Part shown: piece after piece, positions 24,658 through 34,767 of the stretch
Layout of the letters: the number at the start of each line of letters is the position of its first letter
How positions within the stretch are numbered: position 1 is the stretch's first letter
Origin: Celoporthe dispersa
Lineage: Eukaryota; Ascomycota; Sordariomycetes; Diaporthales; Cryphonectriaceae
NCBI GenBank assembly: GCA_016584495.1
Contig: WAID01000011.1
Coordinates: forward strand, 372,001-436,000
Direction: 5' to 3'
DNA: 64,000 nt
Translations under genes and position numbers: made by a program
The notes under the pieces: model-generated
The model's input: the letters and a program-made list of their open reading frames with translations, nothing else
The model's database searches: none
What the model was told of the DNA's origin: nothing

Positions 24658-24899
24658 GGAAGAAGGATAGGTAGACTGTAGTAGTTCCTGAACAAGATAA
24701 ACTCCGTATGCTCCGATATATGAAGAGAGACAAGAAGAAGAGAGAGCAAGACAAAGATGGCGTTGTGCCTTCTATCTTGTGAACGCCATAGATCCCCGAC
24801 CTACCCATGATATATGTTTTGCTCTCGATCCTTTTCCAAAAAGAAAAGAAAAAAAAAAACAAAAGCCAGGTGTACAATGCTGAGGCCTGCCGTCTTGCC

Positions 24900-26197
24900 T
24901 CAGTCGTCCCACTCTTCATCCAGCTGCCCGATCAGCCTGTCCTCGTCTTCTCTGCTCCTGCCCATGCCTCGCCCGTTTGGTGACCGGGACAGCGAGTGGT
25001 AGCCTCTACGGCTGGGCAGAAACCTCGCGCACGAGGAGGTAAGGATGACGAAGAAGTCCTAAGGTGCCACGGCGGTGGTGTCAGCGGTCAGTTCAGCTCA
25101 CGTCGGCCCTCTGTCTCTTCCTGGCGGGGGAGGTATCCTGCCGAAGGGGGGGGGGGGGGGGAGAAGGGCTACCGACCGTGATGAAGCTCCAGATACCGGC
25201 CCAGAAGGTGTAGTTTGGCAGCTGCCTCCAGCCCCTGGCATTGACCACGTTGCGCTGGTAGAACATGCCACCGGCAAAGTAGACAATGATGGCGATGATC
25301 ATGATGATGGCAAAGACACCACCAGGGCCCACGCTGCCCGGCTTGTGCGGCTCGACGCCGGCACACGCATGTTGCGAGCGCACGACAAAGACATAGTTGC
25401 ACTCGTCCGGGTCGGCGCCGACAAACGAGATGGCAGGGGTCGAGCTGACGGAGTCGCGGTCGCAGCGGAAGGCGATGGTGGCTGACTTGCGGCGCGTGTC
25501 GTCCTTTGCAATCGTCACCGTGTCCAGCGAGCTCGTGTAGCTGCTGCCGCCGCTCTTGGCCGTGCTGCCGTACGACAGGTCCTCGTCGTCGTAGTCTCTA
25601 TACGCCGCGCCCTCGTGGACTGCGGCCGCCCTCCTGGACATGCTCGACGAGGGCCCGCACGGCGAGCCGCCCGAGTACTGGAGGACGAGCTGGCTGCCCC
25701 GCGGCGTGAGGGTTGCGTTCTGCTGCCTGTTGCGCGCCCGTCACCGTCAGCACACCTATTTTCCTTGTTCCTGCAGCTGCTGCTCCTACGGTACGACGGC
25801 CCCTCCTCCAGGCCCGACCGGCCCACTCACCCTATCGAGTACACCCTCCCGTTGCCTGTGGTGTAATATGCGCTGACGTTCCTGTACAGGCTGGCCTCCA
25901 CCCCGACGACGCTCTCGGGCGTCTTCAGCACGGCATCGCAGATGTTGAGCGTGAAGTTGTACTTGTAGTCGTAGCCCTTGACCGTGTAGTCCTCCGTCGA
26001 CGCCCGCTGCTGGTACTTGCCGTCCTTTTTCGGCGCGACGGCGATGTCTGGCCGCAGGTCGAAGAACGACCCGCCTTTTGTGGAGATCGCGGTGCAGGCT
26101 GTGGTGGTGGTGGTCTTGTCGTCGGCGGCGAAGGCGGGCGAGGGCCTCCGAAGAAGAAGGCTGCTGCTAGGAGCAGCAGGCGTGACCTCGAGACCAT
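24900..26197 (-). CDS. ATG27: Autophagy-related protein Atg27 (MRH domain, type I membrane protein)
   Basis: Atg27 is a type I membrane protein cycling between Golgi, vacuole and Atg9 vesicles. Exons: 26197-25831, 25726-25177 and 25058-24900. Exon 1 encodes a signal peptide (MVSRSRLLLLAAAFFF) and the start of a lumenal MRH-type domain (GGSFFDLRPDIAV, YNFTLNICDAV). Exon 2 carries GSQLVLQYSGGSPCG, the remaining cysteines, the transmembrane helix FAIIMIIAIIVYFAGGMFY and the conserved cytosolic ARGWRQLPNYTFWAGIW. Exon 3 adds a tail ending in an acidic DEEWDD. The short intron 25059-25176 contains a 16-base G/C run. In exon 1, the signal peptide and the AADDKTTTTTACTAISTKGG segment are in different frames, with no GT donor between them that could provide an intron. 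Exon lengths also sum to one base short, so a base is missing near 26130-26150. A GA/CA/TA microsatellite abuts the start codon. Confidence 0.85.
25146..25161. repeat. (G)16 homopolymer inside an ATG27 intron
   Basis: Sixteen consecutive G on the plus strand (C in the transcript), within intron 25059-25176 close to the donor site. Confidence 0.9.
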
Positions 26198-26200
26198 GGC

Positions 26201-26245
26201 TATATATATGTGTGTGTGTGTGTGTCTGTCTCTCTCTCTCTCGCT
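26201..26245. repeat. Compound TA/TG/CT microsatellite at the ATG27 leader
   Basis: Successive TA, TG and TC dinucleotide runs; on the transcript strand these read GA, CA, TA and end four bases before the ATG27 start codon. Confidence 0.85.
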
Positions 26246-27154
26246 CTCCCTTCGATGGAGCGCGGTGTATCTCCTGCTCGTCAGCCTCTTGTGCACGCCC
26301 TGGGAATCGTCGTCGATGTCGTCGTCGTTCAGGGCTGTGGAGCTGCCGTTTGACCGTATCGGCGCCGAGTACTTTGCGATCTGCCCTGTGCTTCTTCTCA
26401 GTGGGGGGGGGGGGCTTGAACCGTGCTCTGCCTCTGCGGCGGTAGCAAAGCAGTCAACACGAGCCGGTGATTGCGTGGGTAATAGGATGCGCAAATTACA
26501 CCTTCGTACTTTAGTGGTACGACTGTTTTCCCCGGTGAAGAAGGAACTGTAGGTGTTCGTTCAGGAATCGGTCCTCGAGACGTTTTGCTGATTTCAAAAG
26601 TTCAGAGCTGCGAACAAGAATGTTCGAGAGGGCGGGAAATGAACAGGGGACACTTGTCACGGCCGACAGTTTAGCACCCGGCAGAGGAGACGTCAGCAGC
26701 CTCAGGGGTTTGACAGGGGGGCTCCCGTCTGTCCACGCCGGCCGCTGTGACCTCTGTCAGCTCTGCGAAAGATCCTCCATCGCCCAGTCCACCCCTACCT
26801 AACCTTCTGGGGGTGTACCCGCTAATACTGGACTTGGGTGTCCACCCAGACCTGACAGGGTGCTGTAGTCACATAGTATTAGTATTCGGTACCTGCTGCT
26901 TGCTCACCAGCTAGTTTGCCATTTCTCGTACCAGAGAGTATGAAAATGATACAGCTAAACCCATAGACAAAAGCTAAAGTGATTATTATTCTACAGAGAG
27001 AGCATATACCCAACTGGACTAATCCGCCTCAATGCCATACCGGAGTTCTCCGTGGCAAGCAGCTGGCACATGAAAATCATGAGTATCAGGATCGATCCAC
27101 CTCGTAAGGGGAAATGCCTTGCAAGAAACCCGCCCATTTGTGACACCAGTCGAG

Positions 27155-27176
27155 ACACACACACACACACACACAC
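27155..27176. repeat. (AC)11 microsatellite
   Basis: Uninterrupted AC run ~90 bases past the ERG24 stop. Confidence 0.9.
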
Positions 27177-27265
27177 AGACGGAGACTCAATACAGCAGGT
27201 CTCCTCTGCCATCTTGTTTATACATCGTCACCATGCTGCCACTGTCACCACCCCGACCCTCGGCC

Positions 27266-28912
27266 TCAGTAGACATATGGCACGATCCTCCACCTGACAA
27301 TCTTCTTGTACTTGTCCCAGTCCTCGCCATACTTCCGGTGGCACTTCTCGTCGTCCCGGCCGTCGCGGTGAATCAGCAGCACGGCAAAATAGACCACGTA
27401 AAAGTACGTGAAGATCATGCCCCACCCTCGCGCGGCGCCCTGGACCACCTCGCGCCCGTCGGCCATCTTGAACGCACCCTCCGCGTTGGTGCCGGCCGTC
27501 TGGATGAGATAGCCCGCCACCCCCGTGGGCAGGCTGTAGGGCCACGCCTGCGTCCAGTCGGCCAGGTAGTTGATGTGGCGGGCGGTGCCCCACCAGCCCG
27601 AGGTGATGAGCCGCGAGCCCGTCCTGGTCTCGATATAGGTCAGGTGTGCCACGCGGGGATCGTCCGGGTTCGTGCGGAAGTTGTTCTTCTGCGAGTTGGC
27701 CGCCCGGAACATGGAGTAGCCCGTGACGAGCAGGGCACCCATGCCTGCCAGGTGGATCGGGCCGAGGGTCACGGGGTAGACGGAGAGGTACCTGGTCTGC
27801 AGGCTGTAGAAGAAGGGGACCCAGACGAGGTCGCCAAAGGAGAGCATACAGCCGAAGCCGTCCGTCGTGATGTCCATGGTGGTCAGGATGGCAGACTCCA
27901 GGAACACGCCGTCGAGGACGTAGACGGCTTGTATGAGGGTGACGAACACGATGCTGTCCGAGACGAAGCCGTAGGTGCGGTACTGCTTGGCCACGAAGGC
28001 ACAGTTGTAGAGGATCCAGCCGAGCATGCCGGGCCGGAGCTCCAGAAACTCCTTGATGTCGATCTCGCCGAGGAGCGGGATGGTCACGCGGGGGTTCAGC
28101 TCCCGCCCGATGAACCAGTCGTACATGACATTGCCCGTGTGGCCACCAGCCGCCAGCTCGCGGAGGTCCTCGTTCCCAGCCTTGACGCCGAAGGACCTGA
28201 CGTAGACAAAGGTGGCGATGGCATACGAGATCAGGATGTTGGCCGTGAGGACTTGGGCGTAGTTGTCGGTCATGAAGGTCCAGACGGGGAACGAGGCGCC
28301 CTGCTGGATCGTGCCGGCGAGGCAGAGGACAAGGGTAAAGACGATCGAGGTGAAGCCTAAGGACGGTCGGTCGGTCAGCCAGCCGTGTCACCAGGCCGCC
28401 CGGTGGGCCGTGATATGGGCTCGGGTGCTCCCCTACTGTTCAGCCTGTACTTGAGCCTGCCACCGCTAGAGAGCTCAACACCCTCGGCCTCCGTCGCAGG
28501 AAGGACGCGGTATAGGACGGCATTAAAGAGGTAATATACCACTGTCCAGCCGGTGACTTCCAGGCTGAACAGACCCGCGATGCCATTGGCGGGCCACCCG
28601 ACCTCACGCTTCAGCTGGTCGAGGTCGATAGTCTTGGGAGAGAGGAGCGAGGGGGTGGGGCAGCCCGAGGCATCGTTGCAGGCGAAGGTGAAGAGGTAGA
28701 GCAGAACAGGTAGGCCGAAAGAGACGCCGGCAGCTCCTAGACTATGAAGCATGTCAGCCTGTGTGCGGCCCATCGCAGCAATACCTATATATATAAATAA
28801 ATAAATAAAAAGGTGCCGGGCTGGGAAACTATTGCACTCACGGTCCGCCAAACTCGTAGCCGTGAGCGGCGGTTCGCTCTCTCGCCTGCGCTCCTAGTCT
28901 CTTAGAAGACAT
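27266..28912 (-). CDS. ERG24: C-14 sterol reductase (ERG4/ERG24 family)
   Basis: Endoplasmic-reticulum enzyme that reduces the C14-15 double bond of sterol intermediates with NADPH in ergosterol synthesis. Exons: 28912-28842, 28741-28437 and 28356-27266, giving 488 residues with the frame closed exactly. Exon 1 to 2 joins as YEFGGPLGAAGVSFGLPVLL, the conserved start of the family. GGRLKYRLNSF spans the second intron. Multiple transmembrane helices follow. The C-terminal half carries the family signature SGWWGTARHINYLADW with LPTG shortly after, and ends in DEKCHRKYGEDWDKY...RIVPYVY, the NADPH/sterol-reductase tail. I prefer ERG24 over ERG4 because of the GGxLKYRLN and EFGGP motifs and the length. 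No frame break. Azole-unrelated morpholine fungicides are known to act on this enzyme class. Confidence 0.9.
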
Positions 28913-29674
28913 TGTAGGTGGCTGTCAATTTGGCCTTGTTGTCTTGGGGTATGAAGCTACACTCGTAAGGCGGCCCAGAGAGGAGCGTGGTCGTGGTCGT
29001 AGTCGTCCTGCAGTGCAGCTGGCTGCAGGTATAGTGTAGACGAGTTCTAGTTGGGAGCTCGGATGGTGACGTCCACGAAACTTTTGCCGTCAGGCCGTGT
29101 CTCTCAGTGTCTCAGGCCCCTGGAACAGCTGGTAGCCAGTTTGAGTTAGCGCTTCGTGGGGTGCAGGGTCCAGGCCTCTAGAGCGCTGCACCCCCTGCCC
29201 CTGGTACCTGCCGCTGCTGTTGTTACTCATTTATGCTCACCAGCAGACGAGTCGCCTTCAATCAAGACATCGTCGTCTCATCCTCTGTCAACAAAACCTG
29301 ACTTGAAGCATCCACAACCATACCAAGGATCCGACAACCCTATCGTGCAGAGGCCGCATCTCGTACCTTGTCTGCCGTTGTCTCTTTCTGTCCGACTTCA
29401 CCTGTCCCTACGAGCCTGGCGACTTCTCAAGCTACCTAGTTTCCTTCGCGGCCCTGCTGCTTCGATACGCCTTCATGAGATGCACGCATCATATTTCGTG
29501 CGAGAGTAGATTATATTACGCGGCACGTCACTGGCTCTGTTTGGGAGTCTCTCTATTTTACAAAAGAAAAGAGTGAGAGAGTGTGTGTGTGTGTGAGTGG
29601 CTGAGAGGGAGGGAGGGAGAAAGAAGAAAGAAGGGAAAATACACAGCGCTTTCTATTAATGTCAAGACTACATC
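28913..29674. other. Intergenic between ERG24 promoter and rhodopsin-domain gene
   Basis: ERG24 promoter side and 3' flank of the next minus-strand gene. It contains a GT run at ~29580-29596. No supported frame. Confidence 0.6.
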
Positions 29675-31149
29675 TTATGGGGGCACCTTTAGCTCGTGCT
29701 CCACGTTCCACTCCTGCTTCACCATGATCGCGATGCCACCACCACCACCGCTGATTCCTGGATGTGCAGCCTTCATATCCTTCATCTGCTGTCGAATCAC
29801 CTCATCTCCACCGGCCGACACGCTGCCCTTTCGAGACAGAGCCTCCACATGGGCATGATGCGACACGCCCTCCGCAGGCGACAGGACATATCTCAACTCC
29901 ACCGCATCGTCCGAGTCATATCTCGTGTTGATGGACCTCGACTTGTTGAGGACCGCCGACCGCATGACGCTGTCCCTACCACCCAGCTGCGCCTCCGAGG
30001 ACCCGAGTCTCACCAGGCCTGAGGACGTATCCCTCTGTACCGTGCTCCTCTTCTTGGACGAGTTGAACGACTTGCTCCTGCTCCATGCGCTCGACATCCA
30101 CGTGGAGAACCCCGCGCCCTTGGGTGACCTCTCGCCCTCCCTGCCCGGCCGTCGTACCTGTCCTAGGAGCGGTCGGAGGAGGGGGATGCATGCCAGCACC
30201 ACGGCCAGCGAGGGCTCCACGGCAGTCATGAGGACCGCCGTCACCGAGGTGTACGTCACGTCGTTGTAGTCAATCTTGGAGAGGTAGACGAGCCTGATGA
30301 TGCTGGCGATGCACGTTCTGGTCGCAGCCATGTCAGCTTAGCCGCCCCGCATTTCGGTAGACAGGAAGAAGGGGGGAGAAGAGATGTCCAGTTCTCCTTA
30401 CATGAACCCAATAGTAAAGGTTGCCAACAACCACGCCTTCTTCCAGACCGGCATTCGCAGACTCAACAGGCTCGGGATCGGCATCGTCAGCACCGCGATA
30501 TCCGTTCCCAGGTTCAATATCCCAAATACGGCGAACAGTGCACTCTGGCTGCCGCAGTGTCCGCCCGCGATGGCGAGGTCCCAGTTGTACGCGAAGGGAC
30601 GGCAGATGAGGAATGTGCTTAGGAACCCCGACACGCCCAGCAGCGCGATGAATACCATCATGAGCTTGGCAGGCAGCACAATCGGCGTCACGGCAAAGAT
30701 CTTGACATAGAAGAGGAGCACCGAGAGCTTAGTCGCGGTGAGCGAGAGGTTCCAGAGCATCTCGAGAGGGAGGATGATCTGCCTCGGGGGTCAGAATGGA
30801 TCGAACGTGATGCTTTGGGAGCAGAGAGGCCAACTCGCCTTGTGATATTGGATGATAGGATCTGGGCCGAATCGGCTCAGGATGTCGTCCTCGTGCCAGC
30901 CGAACCCGCCGAGGACAGCCTCTGTAGAGCCTTTCAGTCACCATGGAATGTTCACATTAGCAAGGAGAGGAGGGCCGGAGATCTCATACCCATGACGCAC
31001 ACCACCGCCAATCCCACGGTCAGGAGCCATGCCAACAGGATGGAATAGTCGCTGGCATCAAGACGCCGGTGTGCGATGCGCGCAGCCACCAGCCGCAGCC
31101 CAATCGCAATGGTTGAGATGCTGCCGAACAAGACAGCAACTATCACCAT
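29675..31149 (-). CDS. Rhodopsin-domain (Pth11-like) integral membrane protein
   Basis: Seven-helix fungal membrane protein of the rhodopsin-domain class, which includes Pth11-type G-protein-coupled-receptor-like proteins. Exons: 31149-30990, 30921-30839, 30778-30402 and 30317-29675. Seen in order: helices at MVIVAVLFGSISTIAIGLRL and YSILLAWLLTVGLAVVCVM; a loop with GFGWHEDD; then IILPLEMLWNLSLTATKLSV, the helix pair around VFIALLGVSGFLSTFLICRP, and LYLSK...EPSLAVVLACIPLLRPLL. The ~120-residue cytosolic tail is Ser/Arg-rich. The intron 30779-30838 begins with GC rather than GT (AAG|GCGAGT), a rare but known donor. It joins QYHK to IILPLE cleanly. The start is the first in-frame ATG (31149), but coding similarity may extend upstream, so an extra 5' exon is possible. 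The ligand is unknown. Confidence 0.8.
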
Positions 31150-32932
31150 GGCGATCTGGCTGGGCACAGCCAGAGAATCGTGACAGCCATGGCGCGGTCT
31201 CTGCCATGCGGTCCAAGGTCTCCAGAAGGACGGACGGCCGGCCAGTCCAACCTCGTCTGGTGGAGGTGGTGGTGGTAGCGGAGGAGGTGGTGGTAGTGGT
31301 GGGGGTTCTTCCACCCTACGCGGCGGGAATGACTGCAGGTTATGTCAAGCGCTGCGTCTAGACAGCCGCCACATGTGATGAAAAAGTCATAGGCTTCCTG
31401 GGTGTCATGATCGGATGGCCCGAGGCTCTCCACCTGGCTGATTGCGTATGCCAGGCCATCCGCTTACAGATGTGCAGAGCCAAAGAGGCAGGAAGAAAAG
31501 CAAGCGAAAGCGAGCCTGGCTGGGACGATGGGAGCCGCCGGACAAGAAGAGTTCCACACCACGGCCTTGCCTCTTTATGTGACCCGGCGCACAATGCAAG
31601 GCGGCCGGCAGCAGAGGACGGAGGTCCTGCAGCGTCAGACCTGAAAAAGGCAGGCGGGTGCTACCTCGTTATGCGGTCCACCTGATGAGCTGTGTGTTGC
31701 CAGACCTTGGCGGGTCCAGCAGCACCTAGCTGGTGGTCTCTTCCCATATGGCTGTGCGACCATGCCCACTCTACTCGATGTGGTGTGTGGGTGTGTATGT
31801 GTGTGCTCTCTAGGCCCGGGCAGGATCCCCCCTAAGCTCGAACCATTGCCCAATGACGACCTCATGGTCATCCTGCTCACTCATCCACCCGCCACAGCTT
31901 GGGTGAGAAGAGAGCCAGGGTGGCGGCGGGGCTGGAGGTGAGGAGAGGAGAGTCAGACCAAGGGTCAGACGAGCTTTGAAGCCCGACATCGAATCGGCAC
32001 AAGAAAGATACACGTGTAAGTGTGACCAGGGGCGGGAAACGAGTCGAGCCAACCTGCGGCAGAGGACAGAAAAAGGCCGCCGCACATGCCTGTCTCGGAG
32101 GCCTGACTGGGTTTTGTTGGCACATCCACAGCCAACCTGCTGCCAAATCAGGCTAGGCCCTGGAACATTCGATGCGCTGGGTACGACGGCCAAGCCCTTC
32201 TTTCGAATCTTCTCTCGCTTTTTGGCGGCTGACGTGCGGTGGTATCAGCAGAGGTGGGAGGGGGCCCCGGACAGCATCCCACACGCATATTAAGTATGAC
32301 TGTACGGAGTACTTGGGCACACACATACCACTCAGCGCCAGCGCACCCGCGAGGTCGAGGGACTGCGATCCCCCTTCTGGCAGCAGGTGAAGAGGGGACT
32401 GAGCCGCCTGCGAACCGACCTGCCTAGAAGATGTGTGTGTCCGATAGCCGAGTTGCTACAGTACGGCAGCTGTTGCAAATCAAGAGCCAGAGAGAGGGCG
32501 GACGAAGCACATGGCCAAGACAAAAAGCATATGGTTAAAGTATCGCCCGCACGGCTCAGCCCGAACAGTCGTTATGATCCTAGATACATCATATTGTACC
32601 TTGGACACATCCTGTTTTTTTTTTTCTGTTTTTTTTCTTTCATATTTTTTTTTCTTTCTCCTCTCCTCCCGTCCCTCCCCGTTTCTATGCAAAAGAAAGA
32701 AAGACAAGATATAAATATAAAAAATAAAAACTCACGCATGCGCTCCAAACAAAGTGGCTGTTTGTATTGGGGTCTACAGCAGACATGTGGAAACGCCTTC
32801 AGGGGGTATATATAGAAATTTGAGACGCTGCGCTAATTGAAGGGAAAAAGAATCCAACGCCGACCAGACAGACGACTGTGGATGAGACCAGCACCCAAGG
32901 CTTCTGGCAGCATGTCTTGACTGGCCGCTATC
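31150..32932. other. Intergenic, with GGT-rich tract
   Basis: Promoter side of the rhodopsin-domain gene, with a GGT/GGA-rich stretch at ~31258-31310, and 3' side of the GH128 gene with poly-T/AT-rich DNA at ~32610-32740. No supported gene. Confidence 0.6.
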
Positions 32933-33918
32933 TCACCAAATATTGAACGCCATAGTCATGACCGTAAAGACGGCCGCAGCAGCCGAGAGGCGCACACTAC
33001 AGCTGGCGCCGCCCGTCATGCCCTCCTTAAAGCCCGCCTCTTTTCCTCCGAGATACAAGGCACCGGCATCCGTCAGCGCGCCCTGTTTGTTCAGCAGCGC
33101 GACGTTGCCGCCGGTATAGCTATCCCAGGAGCTGCTCTTGCGGTCCGCGCCGTACCAGGCGTAGGCCTGCACATAGTCGAGGCTGTCGAGGTAGGTCATG
33201 CTCTGGTTCATCATGTCGACCGTGTCGTCCTCGCTCTGCTGCGGCAGCGCCATCTCCGTGATCCAGAACCCGACATCGCCCGACACGGCCCCGCTGGACG
33301 AGTTGACGACGTAGAACTCATGCAGCGTGCCCAGCCACGAGGCCAGGCCCGCGAAGTCGCCGTACCAGTGCAGGGCGACAAAGTCGGCCGGGCAGCCGGC
33401 GTCTGGGTTGATGTCCCAGCACGAGGCGTTGAATTCCTGCAGCCAGGTGAGGCCCGCGTCGGAGCCGGTCGTGGCCGGGTGGGAAATGTTCCAGGTGCGG
33501 GCGGCGGCTGTGCGCAGGGGCAGGATGTCGTCTATGTAGGCGCGGGCTGCGTCGGAGGGGGCTATGGCGCTGCCTCCCGAGGAGGTGGTGCCGTCCGGCT
33601 CGTTGAAGGTGAGGAGGTGGGTGGATGTTGCCGGCAGGGAGCCGAGGCCGTCCAGGGTGGCGGAGGAGGAGGCGTCGTCCAGGCCGTGGAGGAGGGGACA
33701 AAGGGCAGGGAGATGTCTGCTACCGCGTCGGGGGACCAGTTGTAGTACCAGTCTATGGAGGAGTTGGCAGAGAGGAGGAGGTTGTTGTCGGAGGCGTGGG
33801 TGTCGCCCAGGTAAGCGAGGCCTCGCTTGGAGCCGAGTGCTGTGGTCTGGGAGGTGGCCGGGAGGATGTAGGAGGAGATGCCTAGGGCCACGAGGGCCGA
33901 GGGTGTTGTCTGTCTCAT
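32933..33918 (-). CDS. GH128-type (Asl1-like) endo-beta-1,3-glucanase, probably GPI-anchored (frame break)
   Basis: About 328 residues, no intron. It starts at ATG 33918 with a signal peptide (MRQTTPSALVALGISSYILP). The Asl1-like catalytic barrel follows: KRGLAYLG near the N-terminus, the acid/base motif LLTFNEPDG, ADFVALHWYGDF, and the nucleophile-type WITEMALPQQ. After DYVQAYAWYGAD the C-terminus ends in a hydrophobic segment (LSAAAAVFTVMTMAFNIW) preceded by small residues, as expected of a GPI-anchor signal. Known GH128 members cleave beta-1,3-glucans of fungal walls, so remodelling of its own wall or attack on other fungi is likely. ADISLPFVP and LLHGLDDASSS are in different frames: one C appears missing from the CCCC run at ~33698. 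Length modulo three agrees. Otherwise intact. Confidence 0.85.
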
Positions 33919-34767
33919 CTTATGATTCTGTGGTTCTGAGGGTATATAATAAGAGGTGGTGATGGTGGTGGTGGTGATGACTTATCCGGAACAAAGATAG
34001 GCGAACAAGAGGCGAGATTTTTTATACGAGTACTGTATATACAAATATTGTACATATGATCTAGAGATGGTTAACTATTCAGGTAGAATATCCATTCCCA
34101 GCCTCAATATATCAAGGCGCCTAAGTTATACACAGAGGAATTCCCCCAAACCAGGGTCCTACTCACTGACATGGGCGCCCATTGGGTGACGTCACACGAC
34201 ACACACACGAGACTTACACGGGGGGTCCATTGGGCATTGGGCCTGGGCGTCTAAGTCGACCTGACAGTACAACGAACTCCAGGGGTCTAGGCCAAGTTTA
34301 TTTTTTCTCTTTCTATTCTGCCTGCCAGCGCACAAGGGGGAAAAGATCCACCCATTCCTGCCCAGGTACAGACAGAACGAGGGTGTTTGTGAAATTTTCC
34401 GAGCCATTGGTTTGGTTGCTGGTCTCTTTTTTTCATGTCTTGGGTTGCATCGCCCGAGTTGCAAGATGCAGGCTAGGCCAAGGTTTTTGTGGCTAGATGA
34501 CGGAGGAGCCGAGGTTTCTATCCTATATGCAGGCTATATAGTATGAAAAATCAAGGAGAGGGTTCATTCAGGGTGATGATGAAGGAGATTGGAAGACTTG
34601 TTGAACAGATTAGCTGACTGAGAAGTTCGTAGCTGTCCCCTGTCACGTGTGCAAAGGCTACGGCGCATACTTTATGTTGGAGAGATCTGGTCCAGAATAG
34701 AATGATACCATTATCAGTTCTAGGTCTACGTCTGCTGCACAGCTTGTGTGGTCCTCCAGTCCATCCC
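33919..34767. other. Intergenic
   Basis: GH128 promoter (a TATATAAT motif lies only ~25 bases from the ATG, so it is doubtful as a TATA box) and a GTGGTG tract near 33957-33980. No supported frame. Confidence 0.6.

Larger units (their letters stand above)
26198..27265. other. Intergenic between ERG24 3' end and ATG27 promoter
   Basis: Upstream of ATG27 lies a TA/TG/CT microsatellite block (26201-26245) and a G-run at ~26403-26412. The rest shows no gene. An AC repeat sits at 27155-27176 just 3' of ERG24. Confidence 0.6.
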
